Source of the DNA: Flavobacterium hungaricum
GTDB lineage: Bacteria; Bacteroidota; Bacteroidia; Flavobacteriales; Flavobacteriaceae
Assembly (NCBI RefSeq): GCF_015182285.1
Contig: NZ_PRDM01000005.1
Span: 310,001 to 374,000, forward strand
DNA: 64,000 nt
Reading direction: 5' to 3'
Positions 36,285 through 46,404 of this stretch are shown here, piece after piece (position 1 is the stretch's first letter; each line of letters begins with the position of its first letter). A program made the position numbers and the translations under genes. Under the pieces are notes generated by a model. The model was not told the DNA's origin. It worked only from the letters and a program-made list of their open reading frames with translations, and did no database searches.

Positions 36285-39200
36285 CTAGAATATGACTTTG
36301 GTCGTTTTTACAGTGCCGTTTTCTAAAACAATCTTGAGCACTAAAACCTGATTCGCGACTTGAAAATTTTCTATCGAAAATTGGGTATCTCCAATAGCTT
36401 TTTTGGTAAATAATAATTTTCCTGAAATATCATATACGAATATATCGGCAAGGTTTTCTTGTAAAGTCTCTGAACTGACCTTAATGGTATTGTCTTTTAC
36501 AGAAACATACACATCATTGGCTGTTTTCTCAAACTCGTCCTGACCTAAAGTTCCGCTTCCAAAACGAATTAAAAAACGATCATCAAATGTCCCTATTTCT
36601 GTCTTAAATTTATAACTGCTTTTTTGCAGATTATGTACAACGCCCATTTTTTTATCTTCTAAATAAACAGGAGTAGTATTTAAAAGTCCGTCTGCATGAT
36701 CAATTTCGATACTAAACTCGCTCACAATGGCGCTTCTGTAACCCAACGGAAGAACATCTGTATCATTAAATGGAAGAGCACGTCCTTGAATTACTAATTT
36801 TTTATCTTCATTGATACTGTAGAAATCCAGATACTTATTAGCATCCATAGTAATAGCGTCATAATTATTATCCCAAAAATTGGTTGCTCCTTGAACATAG
36901 CCGATCAAAAGCTGTTTAAATGCTCCCTGAGTATTTGATAAATTAAGCCAGACTCTATGGCGCTCAATAACCGCGGTCGTTTTATAAAACTGACTGTTGT
37001 TTGCTGTGACACGCATTGAATTTGTAAAAACTGCCGTTCCAGCTGTTTTAGATTGTACAAAAAAGGATTGGCCGGCTGCGATATATCCTAAAGGCTGCGA
37101 TTGATTCCCTGGCGTAGTTGCTCCGTTACCCTCCATATTTCCTGGAACGGTGCTGCCTGATAAGTTATAAATGGCATAATCACTTTCTGTATAATTATTT
37201 TGTGCATCGCCGGGAACACTGCTGCTTGGCAGTGAGTTGTGTGTCCAAAAATAAAGGGTACCGTATAAATTGGCTTGATTATCAGCAATAAACTGATCTG
37301 CATAAACAGCCGACGGATAAGGATTTCCGATAAGAGACCAAGTATCTGCTCCTCCTAAAGAGATATTCACCGGACCATTATTCGGTACTCCAACAAATTC
37401 TGCATCATATACCGCAGGCACGCTAAGACTAAAACTTTGCGGTGCTCTAACAGAATAACCTGCTCCTTTCCCCATAACTTCTGCTCCGTTGTACGATATT
37501 GACCAGCCGCTTAATGGATTGTATTTATAATACTTATCACCCAGTGTTCCTGGAGATAAATTTTTTAATGTAAAACCTGGAGTACGGGTAACCGGTGATG
37601 ACCAATACGTAAAATCATAACGTCTAACAGGAGTTGTTTTACGTCTATAAGTAATGTTTCCTGAATTTACTGCGTTGGATAACTGAACCAAACTTGATCG
37701 ATCCTCAAAAATCAAACTACCTGAATTAGAAACTGTAACCGCATTGGTAACTGTTATTGTGTTTGTAGGATTAACGATCATTAAACCGTTATCCTCAACG
37801 GTTAAGGTGTGCATTGCAAAAGTCGCATTTGTTCCCGAAACTATCGGTGCATTGCCAACTAAAGGAATTTCTACGCAATCTGTACTAACCGGTACTCCAG
37901 ATGGAGTCCAGTTGGCCGCATTATTCCAATTAGCATTCACGCTTCCGTTCCATTCTTTTACGGTCGCGGGATCAACGATTAAACTCAATATTGGAGAAGT
38001 ACAGGAGGCACTGCTTCTAACTGTTATGCTGTAAGTACCTGCTGAAAGCCCTGTAAATATTCCTGATGTATTGCTATAATTTACACCATCTATACTATAA
38101 GTATATCCTGTACCCGAAGCTGGTGAGGTAACGGTTATTGTTCCAGTACTATCAGAACAGTTCGGTAATTTTGTAACTGTTGCAACTGGTTGTGACGGCA
38201 ATGCATTTACCACCAAAGTAATCGCTTGGTTTACCGAACAGTTATTCCCATTAAAAATCGTCAACGTTCCTGTATAACTACCTGCCGGAGTATTGGCCGG
38301 CACACTGATTCCTGTAATAGTTCCAGCTCCTGCTGAAAAGGTTATTGGTGTTAAGCCTTGATCGGTCAAAGTCGCCCAATCAATCGCATAACTGGTCGGG
38401 GTATTAGTTGTCGCGGTATAAGGAAGCGTCGTAGTTTGAATCCCCGCACTTGAACATACCGGTGCCACAGTTCCTGTTGTAGTAATGTTCGGAAGCGGAT
38501 TTACCACCAAAGTAATCGCTTGGTTTACCGAACAGTTGTTTGCATTAAAAATCGTCAACGTTCCTGTATAATTTCCTGCCGGAGTATTGGCTGGAACACT
38601 GATTCCCGTAATAGTTCCTGCTCCTGCAGAAAAGGTTATTGGCGTTGAGCCTTGATCGCTCAAAGTCGCCCAATCAATCGCATAACTGGTCGGGGTATTG
38701 GTTGTTGCGGTATAAGGAAGCGTCGTAGTTTGAATCCCTGCACTTGAACACACTGGAGTTACTGTTCCTGTTGTCGTAATAGTCGGAAGCGGATTTACCA
38801 CCAAAGTAATCGCTTGGTTTACCGAACAATTGTTAGCATTAAAAATCGTCAACGTTCCTGTGTAATTTCCTGCTGGAGTATTGGCCGGCACACTGATTCC
38901 CGTAATAGTTCCTGCTCCTGCTGAAAAGGTTATTGGTGTTGAGCCTTGATCGGTCAAAGTCGCCCAATCAATCGCATAACTCGTAGGTGTATTGGTTGTC
39001 GCGGTATAAGGAAGCGTCGTAGTTTGAATCCCTGTACTTGAACACACCGGTGCCACAGTTCCTGTTGTGGCAATGGTCGGAAGCGGATTTACCACTAAAA
39101 TAATCGCTTGGTTTACCGAACAATTGTTCGCATTAAAAATCGTCAACGTTCCTGTATAATTTCCTGCTGGAGTATTGGCCGGCACACTGATTCCCGTAAT

Positions 39201-41912
39201 AGTTCCTGCTCCTGCTGAAAAGGTTATTGGTGTTGAGCCTTGATCGGTCAAAGTCGCCCAGTCAATCGCATAACGCGTGGGTGTATTGGTTGTCGCGGTA
39301 TAAGGAAGCGTCGTAGTTTGAATCCCTGTACTTGAACATACCGGTGCCACAGTTCCTGTTGTCGTAATGGTCGGAAGCGGATTTACCACCAAAGTAATCG
39401 CTTGGTTTACCGAACAGTTGTTCGCATTAAAAATCGTCAACGTTCCTGTGTAATTTCCTGCTGGAGTATTGGCCGGAACACTGATTCCCGTAATAGTTCC
39501 AGCTCCTGCTGAAAAGGTTATTGGTGTCGAGCCTTGATCGGTCAAAACAGCCCAGTCAATTGCATAACTGGTCGGGGTATTGGTTGTCGCGGTATAAGGA
39601 AGTGTTGTGGTTTGAATTCCTGTACTTGAACAAACCGGTGCTACCGTTCCTGTTGTTGTAATGGTCGGAAGCGGATTTACCACCAAAGTAATCGCTTGGT
39701 TTACCGAACAGCTGTTCGCATTAAAAATCGTCAACGTTCCTGTGTAATTTCCTGCTGGAGTATTGGCTGGAACACTGATTCCTGTAATAGTTCCAGCTCC
39801 TGCTGAAAAGGTTATTGGTGTCGAGCCTTGATCGGTCAAAGTCGCCCAATCAATCGCATAACTGGTCGGGGTATTAGTTGTCGCGGTATAAGGAAGTGTT
39901 GTGCTTTGAATTCCTGTACTTGAACATACCGGAGTTACAGTTCCTGTTGTCGTAATGGTTGGAAGCGGATTTACCACCAAAGTAATCGCTTGATTTACCG
40001 AACAGTTGTTTGCATTAAAAATCGTCAACGTTCCTGGATAACTTCCTGCTGGAGTATTGGCCGGAACACTGATTCCCGTAATAGTTCCAGCTCCTGCTGA
40101 AAAGGTAATTGGCGTTGAGCCTTGATCGGTCAAAGTGGCCCAATCAATTGCATAACGCGTGGGTGTATTGGTTGTCGCGGTATAAGGAAGTGTTGTGGTC
40201 TGAATCCCTGTACTTGAACATACCGCCGTTACCGTTCCTGTTGTCGTAATGGTTGGAAGCGGGTTAACAACAACACTAAAAGGTATCGCAGCACTGGTAC
40301 AATTACTATTTTTTACTGTTAACGAACCCGTATAAGTTCCTGGTGCAGTTCCCGCTGGTACTGTAATCGAAATGGAATTTGCCGGCAGTGCTGCATCCGT
40401 CACAGCTAAGAAGTTGTTTGTTGGTGATGCACTCCAAGTAATACTATAAGTTGTTGGCGATTGTAATGCATTGGTATAATTTAATGCTGTAGTTTGAGGT
40501 AAAGAATTAAAACATACAGGAGTAACACTGCTCACCGTCAAACTTGGAAGTGGATTTACAGTTACTTGGACTTCTGATGAAGTGGCTGCCGAACAAGTTC
40601 CGTTAACTACAACTGCTCTAAATCGTGTAGTCTGTGTTAATGGTCCAAAAACAAAACCTGGTCCATTTGAGTTTGCAATGTCAAACCAAGTTGTAAAAGG
40701 AGATACCGCAAGCTGCCATTTTTCTACTGTACCTGTATAACCAGATACTATTATACCCCCACTATTAGCACCGCTGCAAATTGTACTTCCACCTGAAGTA
40801 GTCCCTCCCACACTAGGAGCATAAACATTGACATCTATAAAATTAGCCGTTGAAATTGGACTTATACAAACACCCGATTGCAATTGTGTCACGGTGATTC
40901 TACTGATTCCTGGAGCTGTTAATCCAACTGCAGTAAAAGTTCCTGTTCCTGCAGTAGTTACAGTCATTGCCGCTGTTAAACCATTTTGTAAAGGAGCACT
41001 TCTGCTATAAGTTACGGTGTAAACTCCTGCTGGGAGACCTACTCCAGTTAAAGTCACAACCGAAGTATTGCCTACACTGGTACAAACAGGTACTGCTGAA
41101 ATTCCCGTGAAGGAATAGGTTGGGCAAGTATAAGTTACTATTACTTGACCATGTTCTCCTCTTCCTCCTGCTTGTGCGGCTCCTAACGCAGAGTTCATAG
41201 CGCCTCCACCGCCACCGCCAAGTGGACTACCATTATTTCCGGGACCATTTCCTAAAAGTACACTTGTAAAACTGGCACCACCGGCACCACCGCCAGTCCC
41301 TGCTCCTGCTCCTCCTGCACCGGTTGATAATCCAAGTGACAAGAGAGCTGCATTACCTGCTGTACCATTACCACCAGGAGTTCTTGTAGTCCCAGCAGAA
41401 GATGCGACTGTACCGCCACTACCCCCAACAGGTGCAGTTCCAGCAGTATTTGCTATACCTCCAGCTCCACCAGCAGCATAAATCACAGATTCAAAACCAG
41501 TTATAGTTGAGTGTCCACCAGCTGCTCCATTTGCACCTGCAGTACCATTTACTGCGGCTGCAACTTTAACAGCTAATGTATTTCCTGGAACTACTGTAAT
41601 AGTTGCACTTGCAAAAGCGCCGCCACCGCCGCCACTACCGCTTCGTCCAGATAGTAAAGGAGCTCCACTTGCACCACCACCAGCACCGCCGCCACCCCAT
41701 GCCTGAACACCCATGCTTGTAATTCCTGCAGGAACTACGATTGAAGCATCGGCGGTTAAATTATGCGGAGGCTGTGCCATTAAAGAATTATAAAAAAGAA
41801 AAAAGAATAGACTAAAAAGGATTTTAGCCGTAGCCGCTTTGTGCTTCCAAATAGAAAAAGATGAGAAAGAAGGCTGAAAAAAAATGCCTATTGAGAGTAA
41901 GTTTTTTTTCAT
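36285..41912 (-). CDS. Giant secreted protein: glycine-rich domain, seven 98-aa repeats, T9SS type C module
   Basis: A 1875-aa protein from the ATG at 41912. The signal peptide is unusually long: the hydrophobic core (ILFSLFFFLFY) starts only around residue 30, with cleavage near NSLMAQ (about 47). Residues about 50-260 are a glycine-rich domain (VPAGITSMGVQAWGGGG, GGGGGAFASATITVVPG) of the kind found in surface proteins. Ig-like segments follow, then seven nearly identical 98-aa repeats (about 550-1235; NPLPTITTTGTV, YAIDWATLTDQGSTPITFS). From about 1429 the shared terminal module begins (RRYDFTYWSSPV, IGNPYPSAV, LYFWTHN, GAFKQLLIGY, VYLEDK). Probably a surface adhesin or matrix protein exported by type IX secretion. 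Confidence 0.88.
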   Translation of the reverse strand: MKKNLLSIGIFFQPSFSSFSIWKHKAATAKILFSLFFFLFYNSLMAQPPHNLTADASIVVPAGITSMGVQAWGGGGAGGGASGAPLLSGRSGSGGGGGAFASATITVVPGNTLAVKVAAAVNGTAGANGAAGGHSTITGFESVIYAAGGAGGIANTAGTAPVGGSGGTVASSAGTTRTPGGNGTAGNAALLSLGLSTGAGGAGAGTGGGAGGASFTSVLLGNGPGNNGSPLGGGGGGAMNSALGAAQAGGRGEHGQVIVTYTCPTYSFTGISAVPVCTSVGNTSVVTLTGVGLPAGVYTVTYSRSAPLQNGLTAAMTVTTAGTGTFTAVGLTAPGISRITVTQLQSGVCISPISTANFIDVNVYAPSVGGTTSGGSTICSGANSGGIIVSGYTGTVEKWQLAVSPFTTWFDIANSNGPGFVFGPLTQTTRFRAVVVNGTCSAATSSEVQVTVNPLPSLTVSSVTPVCFNSLPQTTALNYTNALQSPTTYSITWSASPTNNFLAVTDAALPANSISITVPAGTAPGTYTGSLTVKNSNCTSAAIPFSVVVNPLPTITTTGTVTAVCSSTGIQTTTLPYTATTNTPTRYAIDWATLTDQGSTPITFSAGAGTITGISVPANTPAGSYPGTLTIFNANNCSVNQAITLVVNPLPTITTTGTVTPVCSSTGIQSTTLPYTATTNTPTSYAIDWATLTDQGSTPITFSAGAGTITGISVPANTPAGNYTGTLTIFNANSCSVNQAITLVVNPLPTITTTGTVAPVCSSTGIQTTTLPYTATTNTPTSYAIDWAVLTDQGSTPITFSAGAGTITGISVPANTPAGNYTGTLTIFNANNCSVNQAITLVVNPLPTITTTGTVAPVCSSTGIQTTTLPYTATTNTPTRYAIDWATLTDQGSTPITFSAGAGTITGISVPANTPAGNYTGTLTIFNANNCSVNQAIILVVNPLPTIATTGTVAPVCSSTGIQTTTLPYTATTNTPTSYAIDWATLTDQGSTPITFSAGAGTITGISVPANTPAGNYTGTLTIFNANNCSVNQAITLVVNPLPTITTTGTVTPVCSSAGIQTTTLPYTATTNTPTSYAIDWATLSDQGSTPITFSAGAGTITGISVPANTPAGNYTGTLTIFNANNCSVNQAITLVVNPLPNITTTGTVAPVCSSAGIQTTTLPYTATTNTPTSYAIDWATLTDQGLTPITFSAGAGTITGISVPANTPAGSYTGTLTIFNGNNCSVNQAITLVVNALPSQPVATVTKLPNCSDSTGTITVTSPASGTGYTYSIDGVNYSNTSGIFTGLSAGTYSITVRSSASCTSPILSLIVDPATVKEWNGSVNANWNNAANWTPSGVPVSTDCVEIPLVGNAPIVSGTNATFAMHTLTVEDNGLMIVNPTNTITVTNAVTVSNSGSLIFEDRSSLVQLSNAVNSGNITYRRKTTPVRRYDFTYWSSPVTRTPGFTLKNLSPGTLGDKYYKYNPLSGWSISYNGAEVMGKGAGYSVRAPQSFSLSVPAVYDAEFVGVPNNGPVNISLGGADTWSLIGNPYPSAVYADQFIADNQANLYGTLYFWTHNSLPSSSVPGDAQNNYTESDYAIYNLSGSTVPGNMEGNGATTPGNQSQPLGYIAAGQSFFVQSKTAGTAVFTNSMRVTANNSQFYKTTAVIERHRVWLNLSNTQGAFKQLLIGYVQGATNFWDNNYDAITMDANKYLDFYSINEDKKLVIQGRALPFNDTDVLPLGYRSAIVSEFSIEIDHADGLLNTTPVYLEDKKMGVVHNLQKSSYKFKTEIGTFDDRFLIRFGSGTLGQDEFEKTANDVYVSVKDNTIKVSSETLQENLADIFVYDISGKLLFTKKAIGDTQFSIENFQVANQVLVLKIVLENGTVKTTKVIF
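38208..40265. repeat. Seven tandem 294-bp coding repeats
   Basis: Exactly 7 x 294 bp, each encoding one 98-aa unit. Boundaries follow the Asn-Pro-Leu-Pro codons (for example 38501 and 40265 at the unit starts on the minus strand). Long stretches are identical at the DNA level, including third positions, which suggests recent amplification or gene conversion. Confidence 0.9.
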
Positions 41913-42384
41913 GTTGTGGTATTTAAATTAAAAGATCAGAATATGGCGTACATAAATAGGTTTGAAATTTTAGGCCGATAAAAAAACTGAACCTTAGGAT
42001 TCAGCTCAAAATTTGTGCGATAAAAAAAGAAAAAAATCAAAGGCTTATAGTGTGTTTTGACGACTTTTAAAGCATTTTGTCGATCAAAGCTTACAACAAG
42101 GTACGATTTTATTTACGCAAGGTTAAAATATCCATCTTTTAAATCTAAACTTTAACAGTGAAAAATTGATTTTAACATATTATAGGAAAAAACTGTTAAT
42201 AAATGCATATGTACCTACAAATCAATATTTTAAATAAAAATCATTTTTTTAACAAAAATTCTTTTTTATCTCCGTTTTCAGATTTTCATTATTCTTAAAA
42301 AATTGAAAAATGTGGAAAGAAAAACAGCTTCAAAAAATCTTCATAAAAGGGTCGCATTCATTATAGAAAAAGCGTAATTTTATG
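41913..42384. other. AT-rich intergenic region between two giant genes
   Basis: About 470 bp without a convincing gene, containing many T- and A-runs. I see neither an exact promoter box for the 1875-aa gene nor a clear terminator for the upstream one. Confidence 0.4.
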
Positions 42385-45300
42385 TTAAAAAATAATTTTG
42401 GTGTTTATTTTAATCCCATTTTCAAGAATTGTCTCCACAAAAAGCACTTGATTCGCAGCTTTTAAATCTGAAATCTGTATTGATTTGCTTGCAATCTGCT
42501 TGCTGTTATAAAGCAATTTTCCCAAAACATCATAAATTGAAATGTCCTGAATATTGGATTGCGAAGAAAAAACCTGAATTATTTTCTGATTTACGGCAAC
42601 CCAGACATCTGGATCTTTATTTTCAAGTTTGGAAGGGATTCCTAAAGTGTGATTATCAAAATGCAGTACAAACCGATCATCGAATGTTCCTTTAGGGACA
42701 TTAAACTTATAAGCTGCTTTTGTCAAATCGTACATTTGGTGTGTTTCTTTATCTTCTAAAAACACATTTGTATCTGCTAATTTTCCATCTGCATGATCTA
42801 TTTCAATAACAAAAGTATCTGCTGCTTGAATATCAAATCCAAGTTTAACGGTATCTGAATCGGTAAACGGAAATGCGCGGCCTTGGATTACTAAATGTGT
42901 ATTGCCACACAAACTATAGAAATCTGCAGATTGGCTGCCGCTCATATATTCTGCATCGTATAATAAATCAAAGTCATTCGATGCTTCTGGCGCATAACCG
43001 ATCAATATTTGTTTAAAAAGTCCTTGACTATTGGTCATGTTCAGCCAAAGGCGGTGTCTGAATTCTTGTGAACCGCTATTTTCTTTTTCTTTTACAGGTT
43101 TAAAAAACATATTATTTTGACCGCTGATACGCATGCTGTTATCAAATACAATTGTACCAGCTGTATTACTTCTAATAAAAAATGCCTGCCCTGAAGCGAT
43201 GGTGCCATCGGGTTCATAATTATTAAAACCTGATGATATAGCTGCTCTTGTCGCAGTACCGCCCAAGAGATTGTAAACAGCATAATCATCTGCGGTATAT
43301 TTGCGGTTTGTGATGGGTGTATTGTGTGTCCAGAAATACAGTGCTCCTTTGGTTTTATAAGCATTTTTCTTTAGAAAAACAGAAGCGTCTACTGCCGATG
43401 GATAAGGATTTCCGATCAGATTGTAATCATCGGCCTTTTCAAGATTTATTTCGACTTTTCCGTTATTTGGGATTCCTTTAAAAACACCTTCAAAAACCGA
43501 TCTATTCGTATCCGAAAAAGATTGGGGACTTCGAATGGAATAACCTTTACCGATCTGCATTATTGATGCAGGTTTTTCGATCTTCCAATTTTGCAAAACA
43601 TCATTATAAGAATAATATTTATCTGCGAGGGTTTGCGGCGAAAGATCCAACAGCTTTTGAGGCGCCACAGGAGAAGACCAATAGGTAAAATCAAACTTTA
43701 ATACGGGCTGTGTTTTTCTTTTAAGATGTATTATTCCTGTATTCACCATATCATCATCGGACTGATAAAGGCTTGCTGCTTCTTCCAGCACAAGAGTTCC
43801 AGATCCTGAATACGAAAACTCAATTCCTAAAGTATTTCCCTCTACTACAGTGACGGTTTTTTGGTTTTCGATGGTACAGCTGCAGACATTTACAGAAGTT
43901 AAATGTGTAAAATCTTCTTTGAAAGTTACTTCTTTTCCGCCTGACGGAAATCCTCTTGACCAAGAAATACCATTCCAAATGGTTGAATCCAGACAAAGTT
44001 TAAGCCGTGCTATTCGGTGTTTGGAAATTCCAGAAACGGAATTAAAATTACCGCCAATCCATAGTCTAAAATCGGCTCCAATAGTCACCGCAAAAAGTTT
44101 GTTGTTAAGAGTTACTGCAAATGAATTGTCTGCATTTCCGTTCTCAAGAAGTCTTATTAAACGAAGAGCGGTTACATTTTTATATGTTCCAGAAAAAGTA
44201 CCGCCCACAATAATTTTAGTATCGGGCTGAATTAAAATGGTTCGGACCTCTCCTTTATTAAAACCACTCCCAGATTCAAACGAAGTATCTAAACTCCCGT
44301 CTGGATTCAAACGTACCAATCGATTTTGTTTTGTTCTATTATACTCTGTAAAATTACCTCCCAATACTATTTTTCCGTCAGACTGGAGCGCAACAGCATA
44401 GACATTTTTATCAAAACCGTCGCCGATAAAAAAGGTTTTATCTATGCTTCCGTCTGCATTTAGTCTGACCAATTTTGCATAAGTATCATTATTAAAAGAA
44501 GTAAACCTTCCTGCAGCCAAAATTTTTCCATCGTGCTGTATGGCAATCGCTTCAATTACTCCATTTGCTCCAAATCCAGGATTAAAACTGCTGTCTCGTG
44601 ATCCGTCTGGAAGAATTCGCACAATTTTAGGGGAAGTCACGCCATTATAGGTAGCAAAATTTCCGGCTGCAATCAAGCGCCCGTCAGACTGCAGCTGCAT
44701 GGCATACACTTGACTATTAAACCCTTTTCCAACAGAAAATGAATCATCAATAGCTCCGTCAGGTAAAATTCGGACAATACGATTATTTTGCACCTCATTG
44801 TATTTTGTAAAATTACCGCCTAGAATAATCTTTCCGTCATTTTGAAGCACTGCAGTTTTGATTAAATTATCTGCTCCCGATTTCTCTGAATTAAAAGAGG
44901 GATCTAGTAATCCGTTTTCTAAAAGGCGGGCAATCCGATACGTTGGAATAGCATTGAATTTTGTAAAACTTCCTACAGCGATCGTCTTTTTGTTTTCTAC
45001 GGGAAGAAGATTAAGAACAGAATTATCAAAACCTACACCCGCTGCCAGATAAGCGCTATCATGTTCGCCTTCATCCGACACTTTTGCAAGCCTGCCTTGG
45101 ATTTGCCCATCAAAAAGAACAAAGGAGCCGCCAATAAACCAAGATCCGTCTTGATCGGTTTCTAATGCAAAAACAGATGCAGAACCAGGACCGCTGCTGA
45201 GATCAAAATCACTTTTTATACTGCCATCGGTATTTAAGAAAACTACTCTGTTAACATTGCTTCCATCGTAAAATCCAGTAAAAGATCCGCCCGCCATTAT

Positions 45301-46242
45301 GTTCCCAACGCCGTCAATTTTAATGGTCTGAACTCCCTCTTTGCTAAATCCCGAACCAGATACAAAAGCTGTATCTGGCGTGCCGTCTTCGTTGAGTCGA
45401 ATAATTCTGCTGGCTTCAATTTCGTTAAAACTTGTAAAATTTCCTCCCGCCACGATCTTTCCGTCAGGCTGAACAGCAAGGACATTAACATTTTCATTAA
45501 AACCTGTCCCGATATTAAAACTAGTATCAATACTTCCGTTTGGATTTAATCTGGCAATTCTATTGGCTGAAGTACCATTAAAAGAAATAAAATTACCTCC
45601 AATTAAAATTTTATTAGAAGTCAGCACTTTGACGCTGGTAATGTTTACGCTTGAACCGATTCCTGTAGCAAAGGAAGGATCTATAGAACCGTTAGAAAAT
45701 AAACGAACAATTCTATTGACTGTTACAGTATTATATTTTGCAAAACTTCCCACAATAATAATGTTTCCGTCGGGCTGCTCTGCCATATCGTAAACAATTC
45801 CGGTCGGGGCACCAATTCTTGTATTAAAAGAAGCATCATAAGAGCCATCTGCATTTAATCGAATTAATCTCCCCGCACTATGACCGTCGAAACTGGTAAA
45901 ACTGCCTCCGACTAAAAGCTTTCCGTCTGACTGCGGGCATACCTTGTAAATTTTTCCATTAAAACCTGCTCCTGTATTAAAAGTCTCGTCGACAGATCCG
46001 TCTGGTTTTAATCTTGTTAAATAGGCCGTTGGAACTCCGTTCAGACTCAAAAATTCACCGCCTACAATTAAATTGCCGTCGGGTTGTAAAACCAAAGTCC
46101 GGACAGCATTGTCAAAACCATCTCCAGTCAGACCGTCGTCTATAGTATTAAAGCTAAGATCAACTTTGCCTTGCTGTGCAGAAAGTACAGAACAAAATAA
46201 CAGGATAACGAAACCAAATAAAGAACGTTTTATAATTTTCAA
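42385..46242 (-). CDS. Giant secreted protein: fourteen delta-60 repeats plus T9SS type C module
   Basis: 1285 aa from the TTG at 46242, which gives a standard signal peptide (MKIIKRSLFGFVILLFCSVL, cleavage after SAQ). A GTG eight codons upstream (46266) would give 1293 aa. Residues about 20-750 hold fourteen delta-60 repeats, each with an LQPDGKIxVGGxF-like core followed by RLxxDGSxDxSF; these probably form beta-propeller-like structures. A short linker with CSCTIEN leads to the shared terminal module from about 850 (KFDFTYWSSPVAP, IGNPYPSAVD, LYFWTHN, GLFKQILIGYAP, GTFDDRFVLHF). It follows the 1967-aa gene on the same strand, separated by a terminator, and is likely a surface protein. Confidence 0.86.
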   Translation of the reverse strand: MKIIKRSLFGFVILLFCSVLSAQQGKVDLSFNTIDDGLTGDGFDNAVRTLVLQPDGNLIVGGEFLSLNGVPTAYLTRLKPDGSVDETFNTGAGFNGKIYKVCPQSDGKLLVGGSFTSFDGHSAGRLIRLNADGSYDASFNTRIGAPTGIVYDMAEQPDGNIIIVGSFAKYNTVTVNRIVRLFSNGSIDPSFATGIGSSVNITSVKVLTSNKILIGGNFISFNGTSANRIARLNPNGSIDTSFNIGTGFNENVNVLAVQPDGKIVAGGNFTSFNEIEASRIIRLNEDGTPDTAFVSGSGFSKEGVQTIKIDGVGNIMAGGSFTGFYDGSNVNRVVFLNTDGSIKSDFDLSSGPGSASVFALETDQDGSWFIGGSFVLFDGQIQGRLAKVSDEGEHDSAYLAAGVGFDNSVLNLLPVENKKTIAVGSFTKFNAIPTYRIARLLENGLLDPSFNSEKSGADNLIKTAVLQNDGKIILGGNFTKYNEVQNNRIVRILPDGAIDDSFSVGKGFNSQVYAMQLQSDGRLIAAGNFATYNGVTSPKIVRILPDGSRDSSFNPGFGANGVIEAIAIQHDGKILAAGRFTSFNNDTYAKLVRLNADGSIDKTFFIGDGFDKNVYAVALQSDGKIVLGGNFTEYNRTKQNRLVRLNPDGSLDTSFESGSGFNKGEVRTILIQPDTKIIVGGTFSGTYKNVTALRLIRLLENGNADNSFAVTLNNKLFAVTIGADFRLWIGGNFNSVSGISKHRIARLKLCLDSTIWNGISWSRGFPSGGKEVTFKEDFTHLTSVNVCSCTIENQKTVTVVEGNTLGIEFSYSGSGTLVLEEAASLYQSDDDMVNTGIIHLKRKTQPVLKFDFTYWSSPVAPQKLLDLSPQTLADKYYSYNDVLQNWKIEKPASIMQIGKGYSIRSPQSFSDTNRSVFEGVFKGIPNNGKVEINLEKADDYNLIGNPYPSAVDASVFLKKNAYKTKGALYFWTHNTPITNRKYTADDYAVYNLLGGTATRAAISSGFNNYEPDGTIASGQAFFIRSNTAGTIVFDNSMRISGQNNMFFKPVKEKENSGSQEFRHRLWLNMTNSQGLFKQILIGYAPEASNDFDLLYDAEYMSGSQSADFYSLCGNTHLVIQGRAFPFTDSDTVKLGFDIQAADTFVIEIDHADGKLADTNVFLEDKETHQMYDLTKAAYKFNVPKGTFDDRFVLHFDNHTLGIPSKLENKDPDVWVAVNQKIIQVFSSQSNIQDISIYDVLGKLLYNSKQIASKSIQISDLKAANQVLFVETILENGIKINTKIIF

Positions 46243-46346
46243 AACCAAAAGTATTAGATTAATCACATTGTAAGAATTAACCGAAAATTAAAAGATTCTT
46301 CATTCACTGGCAATACCGTGATTAAGGGATATTTCTAAAAATAAAA

Positions 46347-46375
46347 AAGCCCATTCTATTGTCTAGGATGGGCTT
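46347..46375 (-). terminator. Terminator of the 1967-aa protein gene
   Basis: Stem AAGCCCAT (46347-46354) / ATGGGCTT (46368-46375), followed on the minus strand by TTTTATTTTT. Confidence 0.7.
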
Positions 46376-46404
46376 AAGAAATAAACGTTTCTGTTTATTA
46401 TTTT

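Noticed and set aside
40828..41010. Valine/alanine-rich plus-strand frame
   Set aside because: Product of the repetitive codon use of the giant gene on the other strand.
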